From contig CBDUQI010000005.1 of the NCBI GenBank assembly GCA_965369325.1, positions 1 to 64,000 of the forward strand: a stretch of 64,000 nt of DNA, in the 5' to 3' direction. The notes under the pieces were generated by a model that made no database searches, was not told the origin of the DNA, and worked only from the letters and a program-made list of their open reading frames with translations. How positions within the stretch are numbered: position 1 is the stretch's first letter; each line of letters opens with the position of its first letter. This DNA comes from CBDUQI01 sp965369325. Lineage in GTDB: Bacteria > Pseudomonadota > Gammaproteobacteria > Steroidobacterales > JBCBZW01. The translations under genes and the position numbers were made by a program. This document shows positions 34,161-44,290 of this stretch, piece after piece.

Positions 34161-35381
34161 TCAGCAGCACGGGGCGTGATAGGGCTCGAATACTTGGCGA
34201 CATTGCGCACTTGTGAGCCCGAAATCCGACAGTCGGGCCATCGTCAGCGCCGATGTGCGCGGTGGCTGAGCGGCCAGCCAATGCGCCATCGCGCCGGCCG
34301 CGCGTGGGGTCGGCGATTCACCTCGGGCAGCGTAGATCGCCTCTACTGCCGCCATCGGCGCCTGCATCAGTTGCTCGTATTGAATGTCTACAAAGCGCGC
34401 CGGCGACCCGACCCGTGCCAAAGAGCTACGAGACAGTGCATCGCCCATGAACTTCAGCGCCATCTCACCAATCGCAGATAACGTCGGATGGCCCCGCCCG
34501 ATGGAGCGATAAGTGCTCGCCAGCAGTGTGCAGAACGAGGTCATGCAATCGGCCGGATCGCGATGCATCTGCACCACGACAGCATCAGGAAACTGGCGCA
34601 GCAACGCATCCAGCGCATACAGATGGAACGGACTTTTGAGCGCCCAGCGCGGGCGTGGGTACCACCAGTGCAGTAATCGCAACTGCTGCGCGTACACCTT
34701 GTAGGCGCGATCCCAGTGCGCATCGCTGCGCTCGACCAGCCAATCAAGGTACCCGCCCACCGCGCCGTGCAGCATAAAGCTGGGCGATACCAGCGAAGTT
34801 TCCAGCAAGCCAAAGCACTCCTCGGCCACCGCTGGGTTAGCCGGGTGTAGATGGGCGAGCTGCGGATGCGCGCGTTCAAAGCCACGCAAATAGCGACGCG
34901 TCACCGCGATTCTGGCGTCCTGGGTAAAGTACTTATCACTGCCGCGCCAGTCCGGCTCGACAGGTGGTGGCTGAAACGTCTCCCAGGAACGCGGGCTGCG
35001 GGTGTCGGGGTCTTGTGCCAGCAAGCGCTGCACCAGCGTGGTGCCCGAGCGGAACGGTGCCACGATGACAATCGGCTGGTGCAGTGACACCTCTTCGATG
35101 TCCGGGTAGCGTTGTTGATAGCGGGTGAGTGCCACCCGCTTAAGCAACGCGTCCACAATGGCAAACTCAGCGCGCTTGCGTCCGAAAAAACTAAGCGGCA
35201 GGGGCTGCTGTGCGAATGCGCGGCATAGCGCCTGCAGCGCTGCCTGGTCGGTCAGTATGTGCAGATCCTCGGCGGTGGCGCCCGGTACATCGTCAGCCAA
35301 CCGTGCTTCGGCCAGACGCAGTAGGGCGGCGGCGGCGAACAGCGGTGGCTGTGCAGCGGTCGTATCAGCGCGGCGATTCAT
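34161..35381 (-). CDS. Sulfotransferase-family protein
   Basis: A 406-residue cytosolic protein with the PAPS 5'-phosphosulfate loop APFRSGTTLVQRLLAQDP near residue 107 and the 3'-phosphate-binding segment VQMHRDPADCMTSF. It should move a sulfuryl group from PAPS to a hydroxyl of a lipid, sugar or small molecule; the acceptor is unknown. The mid-region DNA-encoded block SDKYFTQDARIAVTRRYL-like and the C-terminal DIQYEQLMQAP are usual for bacterial Stf3-type proteins. ATG 35381 (MNRRAD) was chosen; a longer frame begins with TTG and has no ribosome site. Confidence 0.85.
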   Translation of the reverse strand: MNRRADTTAAQPPLFAAAALLRLAEARLADDVPGATAEDLHILTDQAALQALCRAFAQQPLPLSFFGRKRAEFAIVDALLKRVALTRYQQRYPDIEEVSLHQPIVIVAPFRSGTTLVQRLLAQDPDTRSPRSWETFQPPPVEPDWRGSDKYFTQDARIAVTRRYLRGFERAHPQLAHLHPANPAVAEECFGLLETSLVSPSFMLHGAVGGYLDWLVERSDAHWDRAYKVYAQQLRLLHWWYPRPRWALKSPFHLYALDALLRQFPDAVVVQMHRDPADCMTSFCTLLASTYRSIGRGHPTLSAIGEMALKFMGDALSRSSLARVGSPARFVDIQYEQLMQAPMAAVEAIYAARGESPTPRAAGAMAHWLAAQPPRTSALTMARLSDFGLTSAQCRQVFEPYHAPCC

Positions 35382-35478
35382 GTTTGGATGACATCTGGAT
35401 TGAGCCTGCCGTCGTCGTCGTGGCAAGGCCCGCAGCATACCACCATCACGATGGCGATTCGGGGTGCTCAAAACAGAC

Positions 35479-35509
35479 GGTGCCTACCGCCCAGGTGGCG
35501 GCAGGCACC
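35479..35509 (-). terminator. Rho-independent terminator of the subtilase gene
   Basis: On the minus strand, GGTGCCTgCCGCC-ACCT-GGCGG-t-AGGCACC forms a strong stem with a short loop, followed by a T-rich stretch (GTCTGTTTTG). It starts 17 bases after the subtilase stop codon. Confidence 0.8.
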
Positions 35510-35526
35510 GTGATTACACCCTTAGT

Positions 35527-37734
35527 CTATTGAGGGCAGATCGAAATATCGTCAATACCGCATTCGACTAGGTCACCGCCTCCGGAACCGTCGGAACACT
35601 GCACCCGAAGGGCAACATCCGCGCCAGCGGACACCGTCGCACTCGCGTTAGCCCACGCGGCATTCATACGGGTATCCCCGTTGGAGGCCAGGGTGCTCCA
35701 ACTGGCACCCCCGTTGGTGGAGTACTCCAGCGCGAAGAAGTCGTTGCCGTCATCGCCGCTGTCGCGCTGGCCATGCCAGTACCACACTGAGAGCGTTGAG
35801 GTCTCGGCCACGTCCCACACCGGAGAGATGAGGATACAGTTACCCCCGTCCACGTCGTTGACGCCCGCGCTGGTGTTAGTCGCGGTAAAGGCCGAGGTTG
35901 CGCCGGAATGGGAGCCGCCCACCTGGGTGGTCACACCACTGTTGGTTTGCTGGCTCGGATCACCCAGCACCCAGTCGCCGCGGATACAAGTGCTTGCACC
36001 ATCGTTAAACCAGCCATCAGCCCCGGCTTCAAAGCCGTCATCCAACGTGCACTGCCCCCCAGGGGGTGGCGGATCGTCATCGCCAACGACGCGCACGCAA
36101 CGGTAAACGCCCTCGTTGCCGCCAGCGCCAGAATCCTTATCGTTGACGAAGGCCAAGAACATATCGCCGGTGTAGTTGGCACCTACGTTCATGCTCATCA
36201 ACTGCCAGTCACCGTTACCGCTGTACTGCGGGGAGTGTGCGATTGCGCCACCGCCGCTCCAGTTCTGAGTACCCCAGAAATCAAAGTACCTAGCGTCGTC
36301 GTTGAGCGAATCGTTCTCATCAAACCCTGCGGCGTGAATCTCGCCCTGGCTGTCTGAACGGAAGTAGAACTCAAGCTGCGTATTCGCGTTCACATTGAAG
36401 GTGCTGGTTGTACGAATCCAGGTATTGTCGAGCAAACGGATCTCGTTGCCACCATCCCCCACGGCAAAGTTGTTCGATGCATTCTGCCCAGCGGCGCCGG
36501 TGTAGCTCAGCGATGCCAAGTTGAGCGCGTCAGATGCACACTCCGGATCGTCGGTGGGCGGCGGCGGGCCGCTGTCGTCGAGCGTATACAGCAGACGGTT
36601 GGGCGACCCCGAACCTGCGTTGGAAACCACGCCGGTAGTCGCGCGCGCGGTAATCTCATCGCCCACCTGGAACGGGGACCAGGACGAGTGCTGATCAAAC
36701 ACCAGCGCGGCCGCGCCAGCCACGTGTGGCGTCGCCATAGAGGTACCGCTGATGGTGTTGGTGCCATTGTCCGAGTTGTTCCAGGTAGAGGTAATTGAAG
36801 AGCCTGGTGCAAAGATGCTCAAACAGGTACCAATGTTAGAAAACGAGGAGCGCGCATCCGAGCTGGTGGTGGAGCCGACGGTGTAGGCGTTGGCGGCTGA
36901 GGACGGCGATAAGTTGCATGCATCAACACCATTGTCATTGCCAGCGGCAACTGCGTAAAACACACCCGCGGCCACTGAGGCATTTACCGCGTCGTTTTCG
37001 CTTTGCGAGAAGCCGCCGCCCAGACTCATGTTGGCGACCATCGGGGTCCCCGGGTTGGCCTGCTTCTGGCCAGTGACATAATCAATGCCGCAGGTGATCG
37101 CGCTGTTGGGGCAAGTGCCATTGCCATTACAGACCTTTACCGCGATCAGGTTGGCGTTTTTCGCCACCCCGTAGGTGGCGCTGCCTGCGGTACCGGCCAC
37201 ATGCGTACCGTGCCCGTTATCATCCACCGCACTGCCGGTGCACACGGCACCGAACGATGCGCGACCGCCAAAGTCGTTGTGAGTGGTGCGAATACCCGTA
37301 TCGATGATGTACACATTCACCCCGGTACCATCAAAGTCCCAGTGGTAGTTGTTATCCATCGGCAGCGCGCGTTCGTCCACCCGATCAAGGCCCCAGGTGG
37401 GGTTGGACTGGTCGCCGACGATGTGGGACATAGCGTCCTGCTCGACGTAGCGCACGCGAGGATCACGTGCGATGGCCATGGCGGCCTCGCGCGACATCTG
37501 CATGGCGGCGCCACTTAAGGCGTGGCTGTAGAACTTATCAATGTAGGCGCCATGGCTGGCGGCCAGATTTTGTGCGACAGAAGTGACGCGGCTGGCACCA
37601 CGGACAGTGTCATTGAACACCACGATATAACTGTCGGCAATGAGTTCAGCCCCTTGAGGCTGGAGGATCTGACCGTCACCCGCATGCGCGGTGGAAAAGG
37701 CCAGCAAAGCAAACAAGATGCCTGTTTTCCTCAC
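35527..37734 (-). CDS. Secreted subtilisin-like serine protease (S8) with two C-terminal beta-rich domains
   Basis: A 735-residue exported protease. Residues 1-18 are a signal peptide (to AHA), then an inhibitor I9 propeptide (DSYIVVFND to RYVEQDA). The proteinase K-like catalytic domain shows the Asp in YIIDTGI, the His in GHGTHVAGT and the Ser in GTSMATPHVAG. Two Cys-containing, Gly/Asn-rich jelly-roll-like domains follow, separated by Pro-rich linkers (GPPPPTDD and DDDPPPPGG), probably for substrate or surface binding. GTG 37734 is the start because AAGGAG lies 7 bases before it; an ATG 12 codons upstream would place that ribosome site inside the gene. A strong terminator follows at 35479. 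Confidence 0.93.
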   Translation of the reverse strand: MRKTGILFALLAFSTAHAGDGQILQPQGAELIADSYIVVFNDTVRGASRVTSVAQNLAASHGAYIDKFYSHALSGAAMQMSREAAMAIARDPRVRYVEQDAMSHIVGDQSNPTWGLDRVDERALPMDNNYHWDFDGTGVNVYIIDTGIRTTHNDFGGRASFGAVCTGSAVDDNGHGTHVAGTAGSATYGVAKNANLIAVKVCNGNGTCPNSAITCGIDYVTGQKQANPGTPMVANMSLGGGFSQSENDAVNASVAAGVFYAVAAGNDNGVDACNLSPSSAANAYTVGSTTSSDARSSFSNIGTCLSIFAPGSSITSTWNNSDNGTNTISGTSMATPHVAGAAALVFDQHSSWSPFQVGDEITARATTGVVSNAGSGSPNRLLYTLDDSGPPPPTDDPECASDALNLASLSYTGAAGQNASNNFAVGDGGNEIRLLDNTWIRTTSTFNVNANTQLEFYFRSDSQGEIHAAGFDENDSLNDDARYFDFWGTQNWSGGGAIAHSPQYSGNGDWQLMSMNVGANYTGDMFLAFVNDKDSGAGGNEGVYRCVRVVGDDDPPPPGGQCTLDDGFEAGADGWFNDGASTCIRGDWVLGDPSQQTNSGVTTQVGGSHSGATSAFTATNTSAGVNDVDGGNCILISPVWDVAETSTLSVWYWHGQRDSGDDGNDFFALEYSTNGGASWSTLASNGDTRMNAAWANASATVSAGADVALRVQCSDGSGGGDLVECGIDDISICPQ

Positions 37735-38161
37735 GTTTGATCTCCTTAGATTTAGCCCATTGGCGAGCATCGCCCTAACGCGGCGAAAGCTCGTCCACGG
37801 GCTGTTTGGCTAAAAGACTAAGATCAGACTGACTTGTCCGACGGGCGGGCTGGTTGCCGAAAACGGCTTGAACACGGCCTGCGAGCGCCCTACTGGCGAC
37901 CCCACTGCACTCCGAACTCCCCAGTTCGGATGCCTGCACCGTCCGCGCTCCCCTGCACATCGGGCAAATAAGCAACAGCTCGGTTCTCGAGCCGAGAGAT
38001 TGCATTATGTATAATTGAGGCTGGGAATACCAGCCGGCCGGATACTTTGGAAGTAAGCGTAAAGGCTTCGGCATCCGCCTCGGATGCCAGCGTGCGGATA
38101 CGCGCACAATCAGCTTGGTAGAGGCGGTGTCCGGGCGCCGATCAGGCTACCGGCATTGCGG
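37735..38161. other. Long intergenic region between the protease genes
   Basis: About 430 bases without a supported gene. It contains a perfect hairpin CCGAACT-CCCC-AGTTCGG at 37912-37929, a second inverted pair around CTCGG/GCCGAG near 37980-37997, and an AT-rich TATAAT at 38010-38015 on the plus strand with no good -35. No T-run follows either hairpin. It must hold the protease promoter on the minus strand; a small RNA cannot be excluded. Confidence 0.4.
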
Positions 38162-40984
38162 TTACTGGCGGGCCAGCATCCCGCCAGGCGGATCGATGTC
38201 TATGCGTGCCCATTGCTCACCATCGTGGCGCAACTCGTAGGCGGGCCAGTATTTGAGATCCAGCTTCAGCGTGATGACATCGCTCGCACCATTCCACATG
38301 ACGGTTTTCAGACGTACCGAATCGCGATCGCCCTTGCCTTTCACCGCCAGAAGAAAATCATCCAGATCAGCGACGGTTTTCCCATCCACCTCGATGACCC
38401 GGCGCCCAGCCCACAAACCGTAGCGGGTGGCAGGTGATCCATAGCCAAAATAAGCCACGTAAACGCCCTTCTGCTCGATGCCCCGCTGTGCCGCCAACTC
38501 CCGATGCGGTGCCTGCAACAGAGCACCGGCCCAAACGACGACCCGGTCGATACCGCCGCCGCCAAGTTGTACGGTGGGCACCTGTAGGCGCTTCTCCACG
38601 CCTTCGCGCCACAAGGTGAGCTCCACCTGCGGCTTCTGCACCGAGGTCTCGACCTGGCGGAAATTATTCACCGGCTGGCCGTCCACCGCCAGCAGCAAAT
38701 CGCCGGTCTCAAGCAAACTGGCAGCAGGCGAGCCGGCGACCAGACGCATGACACTAAGCACCTGGCGGCGCTTCGGATCGTGCTTCTCCAGTCGACGCAC
38801 GGCCTCATCGCTCAGCCCCAGTTTGCGACCGGCCGACAGAGGCACCGGCCACAGCTCTACTTCCAGCGAATGCAGCGCCTGCTGATCGCGCACCAGACCG
38901 AGCAGCTCCGTCACCGGGTCGGCGGGCACGCCTTTGTTGCTCTGAGTGACTTCGCGACCGTTCTCGTAGGCAAAGCTGGACCACAACGAAATAACTTTGC
39001 CGCTCTTGTCGATGAGCACGCCATCCACATTCTCCGGCGCGTTGACCACGGCAATCGTCTCAATGTTGCTGTCGCGGAAACGAAACGAGCGGGTCAGCGG
39101 GAATTCAGCGGCATCCACCGACGACACCTCGGTGGCCTGGGAAACCACTTTATGGTCTGGGCGCAGGCCCGTCACCCACACTCGAGCACCGGGCGCGGGG
39201 ATCTCTTTGCTGAACTGCGCCGACTTAACCGGCGTATCACCAATCAAGGCCGGATCGTAGGCCAGCATGGCCATGTTGTGCAGCGGATGCACATACTCCA
39301 CCCGTGCCGGAATCTCCAGCGAGCCGGCGAAGGTCAGGCGTACATCGCCAATGGCCACGGGTACCGTGTTGCGATCCACCACTACGTAACCGTTTTCGGC
39401 ATCCACCACCAAACCCGTGCCGTAGTAATGACGGTCCGACACGCCGGATACCGTATAAGGCATGTCAAAATTCACCATCACCAGCGAGGGCGATATTTTG
39501 CGCACTCTTGGATCGCCATTCAGCACAAACTGGGTGGAACCGTCCACGGGTACGCTGGGCGACGGACCGTCCGCCAGTGTGCGGCAGGGCCAGTAGCCGG
39601 CACTGTCGTCACGATGGCAGCGGCGCGCTGAAAACCAGCGCCGATCTATACGCACCACGCGTAAAGATGTACGGTTGGGATCATCGTAGGTAAAAAACCG
39701 CACCGGCACACGGTCGCCATCCGCCAGCCCTTCCAGCGCCTGCTCGAAATCATCCAGATCGTTCATCGGCGTGCCGTTGAACTGGGTGATCACCGCACCA
39801 CGTGGGATTGCCGACGTGCTCAGCATGTAACCGGGACTAGCGACAAACACGCCAGCGACGGCGGTATTGAAATGCCGTGCCTGTTGATAGGACAGGCGGT
39901 GGACAATCGATGCGCCCACCTCAATAAAATTATCCGGGGTAATCGCATGCAAATCGCCCACGGTGACCTGGGTATTGATGCTGTGCCCGCCGCGCTCGAT
40001 AACCAGGTTCAGAGGCTGATCCACGTTGGCGTCCAGTATCTGCGCCAGCGGCACAAAGCCGGTCACCAGTTCGCCCCCCACGCTCACCAGAATGTCCCCC
40101 GGCTCCAGTACGTCCTGGGCGGGGCCGTCCGGCACCACCTGGGCGACAACCAGCATGCCAATCTGCTGCGGCTGCGCAGCGCGTACGCGCGCCTCGGTAT
40201 CTGCATCCAGCCCCAATCGGCGCAACTCATCATAGGGACGATGGCGAAACACGGTCTGCAGCGATCCGCGATCAACGGGCTGCCCGGTGCGGACCCGTTC
40301 CAGTGCGCGTTGCACCCGGTCCAGCGGTAGGAAAAAACTGGACGCTGCATTGCTATTAGCGCCCGCGTTGAGTGCCACCACGCGTCCGCTGATGTCCACC
40401 ACCGGCGAGCCGGAAGAGCCACCAGAGGTACTTGACGCGGCCTGTAGATAAAAAGTGTTGAAGTCGTTGTATTTGTTTTTGCCGTAGCTGGGGGCCGTGC
40501 GATCCAACTTGGCGATGGTGCCTGCCAGGATCGAAAGCTGCTCGCCAGCATCGTTACCCACCACACGAATATCGCGACCGATCTGCGCGCCCGAGGGGTC
40601 CAGCTCAAACTCATGCGGCTTAATAAACCGCAATTTGCTCGGGTCGTAACGGAACAGGCCAAAATCGTGCACCGGATCACGATACACCGGCATCAGGTCA
40701 ACTTCCTCGTGGTTGAGGAACACCGCCTCGGCAACCACCGGACCCGGCATCACCACGTGCCTATTGGTGAGAATCAGGCCGGCCTCGGCATCCACCACAA
40801 AGCCGGTGGCCTGGGTAGATTGATTCCATTCGGTATCAAACGCACGCGTGCCGTCCACCCGGATGGAGACGACACCTGAGGAGATTCGCTCCACCGTTGC
40901 ACTCCAGGCCCCGGCATCTGACTGATCCTGCGCTCGGCTCGTCACACTCCAAAACACCAGCAGGCACGCCAACACTAATCGCAT
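38162..40984 (-). CDS. Large exported double HtrA/PDZ protein (Nma111/Deg7-like)
   Basis: A 940-residue exported protein built as two HtrA-like halves. The first trypsin-like domain has a full triad: His76 in TNRHVV, Asp107 in VHDFGLF and Ser191 in GGSSGSPV, followed by PDZ-type segments (GPAQDVLEPGDILVSVGGE). The second protease-like domain (from about residue 510) has VVVDRNTVPV and LHNMAMLAYD but no His at the first site and no GxSG, so it is degenerate; more PDZ units follow (GSPAASLLETGDLLLAVDGQ). This is the layout of yeast Nma111 and plant Deg7. The role is likely protein quality control in the periplasm. Start ATG 40984 follows AAGGATAGA; GTG 40987 is possible. Confidence 0.88.
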   Translation of the reverse strand: MRLVLACLLVFWSVTSRAQDQSDAGAWSATVERISSGVVSIRVDGTRAFDTEWNQSTQATGFVVDAEAGLILTNRHVVMPGPVVAEAVFLNHEEVDLMPVYRDPVHDFGLFRYDPSKLRFIKPHEFELDPSGAQIGRDIRVVGNDAGEQLSILAGTIAKLDRTAPSYGKNKYNDFNTFYLQAASSTSGGSSGSPVVDISGRVVALNAGANSNAASSFFLPLDRVQRALERVRTGQPVDRGSLQTVFRHRPYDELRRLGLDADTEARVRAAQPQQIGMLVVAQVVPDGPAQDVLEPGDILVSVGGELVTGFVPLAQILDANVDQPLNLVIERGGHSINTQVTVGDLHAITPDNFIEVGASIVHRLSYQQARHFNTAVAGVFVASPGYMLSTSAIPRGAVITQFNGTPMNDLDDFEQALEGLADGDRVPVRFFTYDDPNRTSLRVVRIDRRWFSARRCHRDDSAGYWPCRTLADGPSPSVPVDGSTQFVLNGDPRVRKISPSLVMVNFDMPYTVSGVSDRHYYGTGLVVDAENGYVVVDRNTVPVAIGDVRLTFAGSLEIPARVEYVHPLHNMAMLAYDPALIGDTPVKSAQFSKEIPAPGARVWVTGLRPDHKVVSQATEVSSVDAAEFPLTRSFRFRDSNIETIAVVNAPENVDGVLIDKSGKVISLWSSFAYENGREVTQSNKGVPADPVTELLGLVRDQQALHSLEVELWPVPLSAGRKLGLSDEAVRRLEKHDPKRRQVLSVMRLVAGSPAASLLETGDLLLAVDGQPVNNFRQVETSVQKPQVELTLWREGVEKRLQVPTVQLGGGGIDRVVVWAGALLQAPHRELAAQRGIEQKGVYVAYFGYGSPATRYGLWAGRRVIEVDGKTVADLDDFLLAVKGKGDRDSVRLKTVMWNGASDVITLKLDLKYWPAYELRHDGEQWARIDIDPPGGMLARQ

Positions 40985-41045
40985 CACGTTTGAATCTATC
41001 CTTCGGTTATGGTGCCGGCGCAAGCCGCCGGCGACATCGGTAAAC

Positions 41046-41990
41046 TCAGTTCTTTAGGTCCGGTATGTAACCGAAACTTTGTTCGAATCGGGCCATCAAC
41101 GTATCTCGGGTGAATCCGTGATTCTGAGTGCCGTGGCACTCAATTTTCATCGCGCCCAGCAATGACGCCAGCCGCCCGGTCACCTCCCAATCCAGCTCGC
41201 GGGAAATGCCGTACAACAATCCAGCGCGATACGCATCGCCGCAGCCGGTCGGATCGCTGATCTGGGTCGTACTCGCTGCCGGGATCTCGATCCGATGCCC
41301 ATCGTGGTACACGTGCGAGCCCTCGCCCCCGCGGGTCACAATCAACGCATCCAGCCGATCAGCCATCTCGGCCGGTGCAAGGCCGGTTTTGTCCTGCACC
41401 ATCTGCGCTTCGTAATCGTTCACCGTCAGCCAGCTGGCTTTGTCGATAAAGTCCAGCAGTTGTGCGCCGTCAAACTGCGGCAGCTGCTGGCCGGGATCGA
41501 AAATAAACGGAATCTGCGCCTCGGCAAACTCCTGCGCATGCTGGATCATGCCATCGCGACCATCCGGCGAGATGATGCCAATTTCCACACCCGCATTGGC
41601 TGGGACCTGCTGTTGGTGTGAGAAGTTCATTGCACCTGGGTGAAAAGCCGTAATCTGATTGTCGTCCACATCGGTAGTGATGTAGGCCTGAGCGGTGAAC
41701 TCATCCGCCAGCTCACTCACCATGCGGATATCAACACCGTGCGATGTCATCCACTCGCGATACGGTCCGAAGTCTTTGCCGACGGTGGCCATCAGCATGC
41801 CTTTGCCCCCCAACATGCTCAGATTGAAGGCGATGTTGCCGCCGCAGCCACCGTACTCGCGCCGTAGCTCAGGCACCAGAAAAGCCACATTCAGCATGTG
41901 GATCTTGTCCGGCAGGATGTGCTCCTTGAAATGCCCTGGAAACACCATAATGTTATCGAAGGCCACAGAGCCACAAATCAAAGCTGTCAT
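41046..41990 (-). CDS. PfkB-family sugar/nucleoside kinase (adenosine-kinase-like)
   Basis: A 314-residue ribokinase-fold kinase. The N-terminal glycine pair region EYGGCGGNIAFNLSMLGG and the C-terminal catalytic motif DPTGCGDAYRAGLLYG, with Asp as the base, are present. PfkB enzymes phosphorylate a sugar or nucleoside hydroxyl with ATP; the pattern is nearest adenosine-kinase-like bacterial members, though ribokinase-like substrates remain possible. ACGAGGA precedes ATG 41990. It is 254 bases downstream of gcvPB, a gap in which I see no gene or clear terminator, so it may have its own promoter. Confidence 0.88.
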   Translation of the reverse strand: MTALICGSVAFDNIMVFPGHFKEHILPDKIHMLNVAFLVPELRREYGGCGGNIAFNLSMLGGKGMLMATVGKDFGPYREWMTSHGVDIRMVSELADEFTAQAYITTDVDDNQITAFHPGAMNFSHQQQVPANAGVEIGIISPDGRDGMIQHAQEFAEAQIPFIFDPGQQLPQFDGAQLLDFIDKASWLTVNDYEAQMVQDKTGLAPAEMADRLDALIVTRGGEGSHVYHDGHRIEIPAASTTQISDPTGCGDAYRAGLLYGISRELDWEVTGRLASLLGAMKIECHGTQNHGFTRDTLMARFEQSFGYIPDLKN

Positions 41991-42244
41991 GTTATTCCTC
42001 GTAATGTCCGACCGGTCCGTCATCGGGCCGGATCTGTCTCTGGCTTGTTGTTATCGACGCGCCAGGAGCGTGCCCGGCTGCTGGTTGCCTGAACGAGGCG
42101 CAATGCGCTGTCTCGCCAGACGAAAATCGGCGACAGCATGACTCAGAAATGCCCGGCTGGCCAGCCAACCGGGTCTCCGCGCGGTCAAATTGTGTCCTGG
42201 GTCGCGCTGCGCCGGGCGCGGCAGTGCATTCGCCGCACTCGGCC

Positions 42245-43747
42245 TCAGGCCGGTTTATCCTCACCCTCGCGCTCGCTCGGAGCGCTGGGCTGCCAGTACA
42301 AATCCAGCTTGCGGGCCGCACGGACATCGTCCAGGCGTTTAACCGGCATGGTATAGGGCGCGTTTTGTGGCAACTGCGGCTCACTGGCAGCCTGCTCGCG
42401 AATGGCCACCATCGCCGCCACAAATTCGTCCAGATCCTCTTTCGCCTCGGTCTCAGTGGGTTCGATCAGCAGGCATTCCGGCACCAGCAGCGGGAAATAG
42501 GTGGTCGGCGCGTGCATGTCGTGGTCCAGCAGGGCTTTGGCAAAGTCGCGCGCCGTCACCTCATACTCGCGCGCTTCGCGCTTAAGCGTAATGATAAACT
42601 CGTGACTGGCGCGGCGCTCGGGAAACGCCAGCTGGAACCCTGCATCGGCTAGGCGATGCATCAGATAGTTGGCGTTCAGCGTAGCGAATTCGCTCACCCG
42701 CGACATGCCTTCTCGGCCCAGCATCCGGGCATAGATGTAGGCCCGCAACAGTACGCCTGCATTGCCCATAAATGCGGACAGCCCACCAATTGACTGCGGC
42801 AGGTCTTCCTGCGTCAACCAGCGGTAGCTGCCGTCATCGTCCCTGCCGATGACGGGTGTCGGCATAAAGGGCAACAGGCGCTCGCCCACGCCCACCGCGC
42901 CAGAGCCTGGGCCACCGCCGCCATGCGGGGTGGAGAAGGTTTTATGCAGATTCATGTGGATCACGTCAAAACCCATGTCGCCAGGGCGCACCCGACCAAG
43001 GATGGCATTCAGGTTGGCACCATCGTAGTACAGCAGGCCACCCGCTTGGTGCACTGCATTGGCGATGTCTTCGATGCGGCGCTCAAACACGCCCAGGGTG
43101 GAGGGATTGGTGAGCATGATGCCCGCCGTGCGCGGACCAAGCGCCGCGATCAATGCGTCCACATCCACATCGCCTGAGGCGTCCGTGGGGATCTCGATCG
43201 CTTTGCAGCCGCACATGATGGCGGTGGCGGGATTGGTCCCATGCGCCGCATCCGGCACCAGGATCTCGTCCCGATGATGATCCCCGCGGGCATCATGGTA
43301 GGCACGAATCATCGCCACACCAGCGAACTCTCCCTGCGCACCCGCCATTGGCGTTAACGAAACGCCTTTCATGCCGGTCACGTCCTGCAGAATTTCCTGC
43401 AGCTCGTACATGCACTCCAGATATCCCTGACCCAGGCTCTCATCTGCCAACGGATGGCGGGCGAGAAACTGCGGCAGCATGGCCAGCGTATTGCAGGCCC
43501 GGGGGTTGTACTTCATGGTGCACGAGCCCAGCGGATACATCTGGGTATCGATACTGAAGTTCAGTTGCGACAGACGCGTATAGTGGCGCACCACCTGCAT
43601 CTCGGACACCTGCGGCAACCCGGGCGGGCGGCTACGCAAAAACTGCGCCGGCAGATCCGGCGTAGTGGGCTTAAGCGGCGCTTGCGCCAGCGCCCGGCGG
43701 CCCGCGCTATTGCGCTCAAAGATCAGCGGTTCACTCGATGACTTCAT
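42245..43747 (-). CDS. gcvPB: Glycine dehydrogenase (decarboxylating) subunit 2
   Basis: A 500-residue PLP-binding half of the split P-protein. The cofactor Lys lies in MNLHKTFSTPHGGGGPGSG. With GcvPA it decarboxylates glycine and loads aminomethyl onto lipoyl-GcvH. TTGGAG lies 6 bases before ATG 43747. It is the last gene of the gcvT-gcvH-gcvPA-tpx-gcvPB order, transcribed from behind the glycine riboswitch. Enteric bacteria carry one fused gcvP instead; the split form is usual in many other proteobacteria. Confidence 0.96.
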   Translation of the reverse strand: MKSSSEPLIFERNSAGRRALAQAPLKPTTPDLPAQFLRSRPPGLPQVSEMQVVRHYTRLSQLNFSIDTQMYPLGSCTMKYNPRACNTLAMLPQFLARHPLADESLGQGYLECMYELQEILQDVTGMKGVSLTPMAGAQGEFAGVAMIRAYHDARGDHHRDEILVPDAAHGTNPATAIMCGCKAIEIPTDASGDVDVDALIAALGPRTAGIMLTNPSTLGVFERRIEDIANAVHQAGGLLYYDGANLNAILGRVRPGDMGFDVIHMNLHKTFSTPHGGGGPGSGAVGVGERLLPFMPTPVIGRDDDGSYRWLTQEDLPQSIGGLSAFMGNAGVLLRAYIYARMLGREGMSRVSEFATLNANYLMHRLADAGFQLAFPERRASHEFIITLKREAREYEVTARDFAKALLDHDMHAPTTYFPLLVPECLLIEPTETEAKEDLDEFVAAMVAIREQAASEPQLPQNAPYTMPVKRLDDVRAARKLDLYWQPSAPSEREGEDKPA

Positions 43748-43774
43748 GCTTGACTCCAACCCGCGCCCAGCGCG

Positions 43775-44272
43775 CTAACCCAGCGCCTTGAGGGCGGCTT
43801 CGTAATCCGGCTCTTCAGCAATCTCGGGCACTAATTGCGTGTGCACGACCGTATTGTTCTCATCCAGCACCATCACTGCTCGTGCGGTCAGCCCGGCCAT
43901 CGGGCCGTCTTCGATCAGTACGCCGTAATCGCGCGGGAACTCACTGCGCATGGTGGATAAGGTCTGCACGTTATTCAGTTGTTCATTGCCGCAGAAACGT
44001 GCCTGAGCAAAGGGCAGGTCGGCCGAGATCATCAGCATTACCACGTCCTCGTGCTCACGCGCGTGGTCGTTGAATTTTTTGGTCGACAGCGCGCACACCG
44101 GCGTGTCCACACTAGGGAAAATATTAAGCAGTTTGCGGCGGCCGGCGAAACGATCCAGCGAGATATCTTTCAAATCGCGATCGGTCAGCGTGAAATCCGG
44201 CGCCTTAGCGCCCACTTTTGGCAGTTCGCCATTGGTATGGATCTCGTTGCCCTTAAGGGTAATGGTAGCCAT
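43775..44272 (-). CDS. tpx: Thiol peroxidase (atypical 2-Cys peroxiredoxin)
   Basis: A 165-residue peroxiredoxin of the Tpx group, reducing lipid and hydrogen peroxides with thioredoxin. The peroxidatic Cys is in PSVDTPVCALST (about residue 60), the resolving Cys in ARFCGNEQ (about 94), and the MRSEFPRDYG segment is typical of Tpx. It sits between gcvPA and gcvPB with gaps of 18 and 27 bases, so it is almost surely co-transcribed with them. This insertion into the glycine operon is unusual. Confidence 0.95.
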   Translation of the reverse strand: MATITLKGNEIHTNGELPKVGAKAPDFTLTDRDLKDISLDRFAGRRKLLNIFPSVDTPVCALSTKKFNDHAREHEDVVMLMISADLPFAQARFCGNEQLNNVQTLSTMRSEFPRDYGVLIEDGPMAGLTARAVMVLDENNTVVHTQLVPEIAEEPDYEAALKALG

Positions 44273-44290
44273 GTGAGATTCCTCTATTGT

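Noticed and set aside
37912..37929. CCGAACT-CCCC-AGTTCGG as a terminator
   Set aside because: The stem is perfect, but no T-run follows on either strand and it lies upstream, not downstream, of the subtilase gene.
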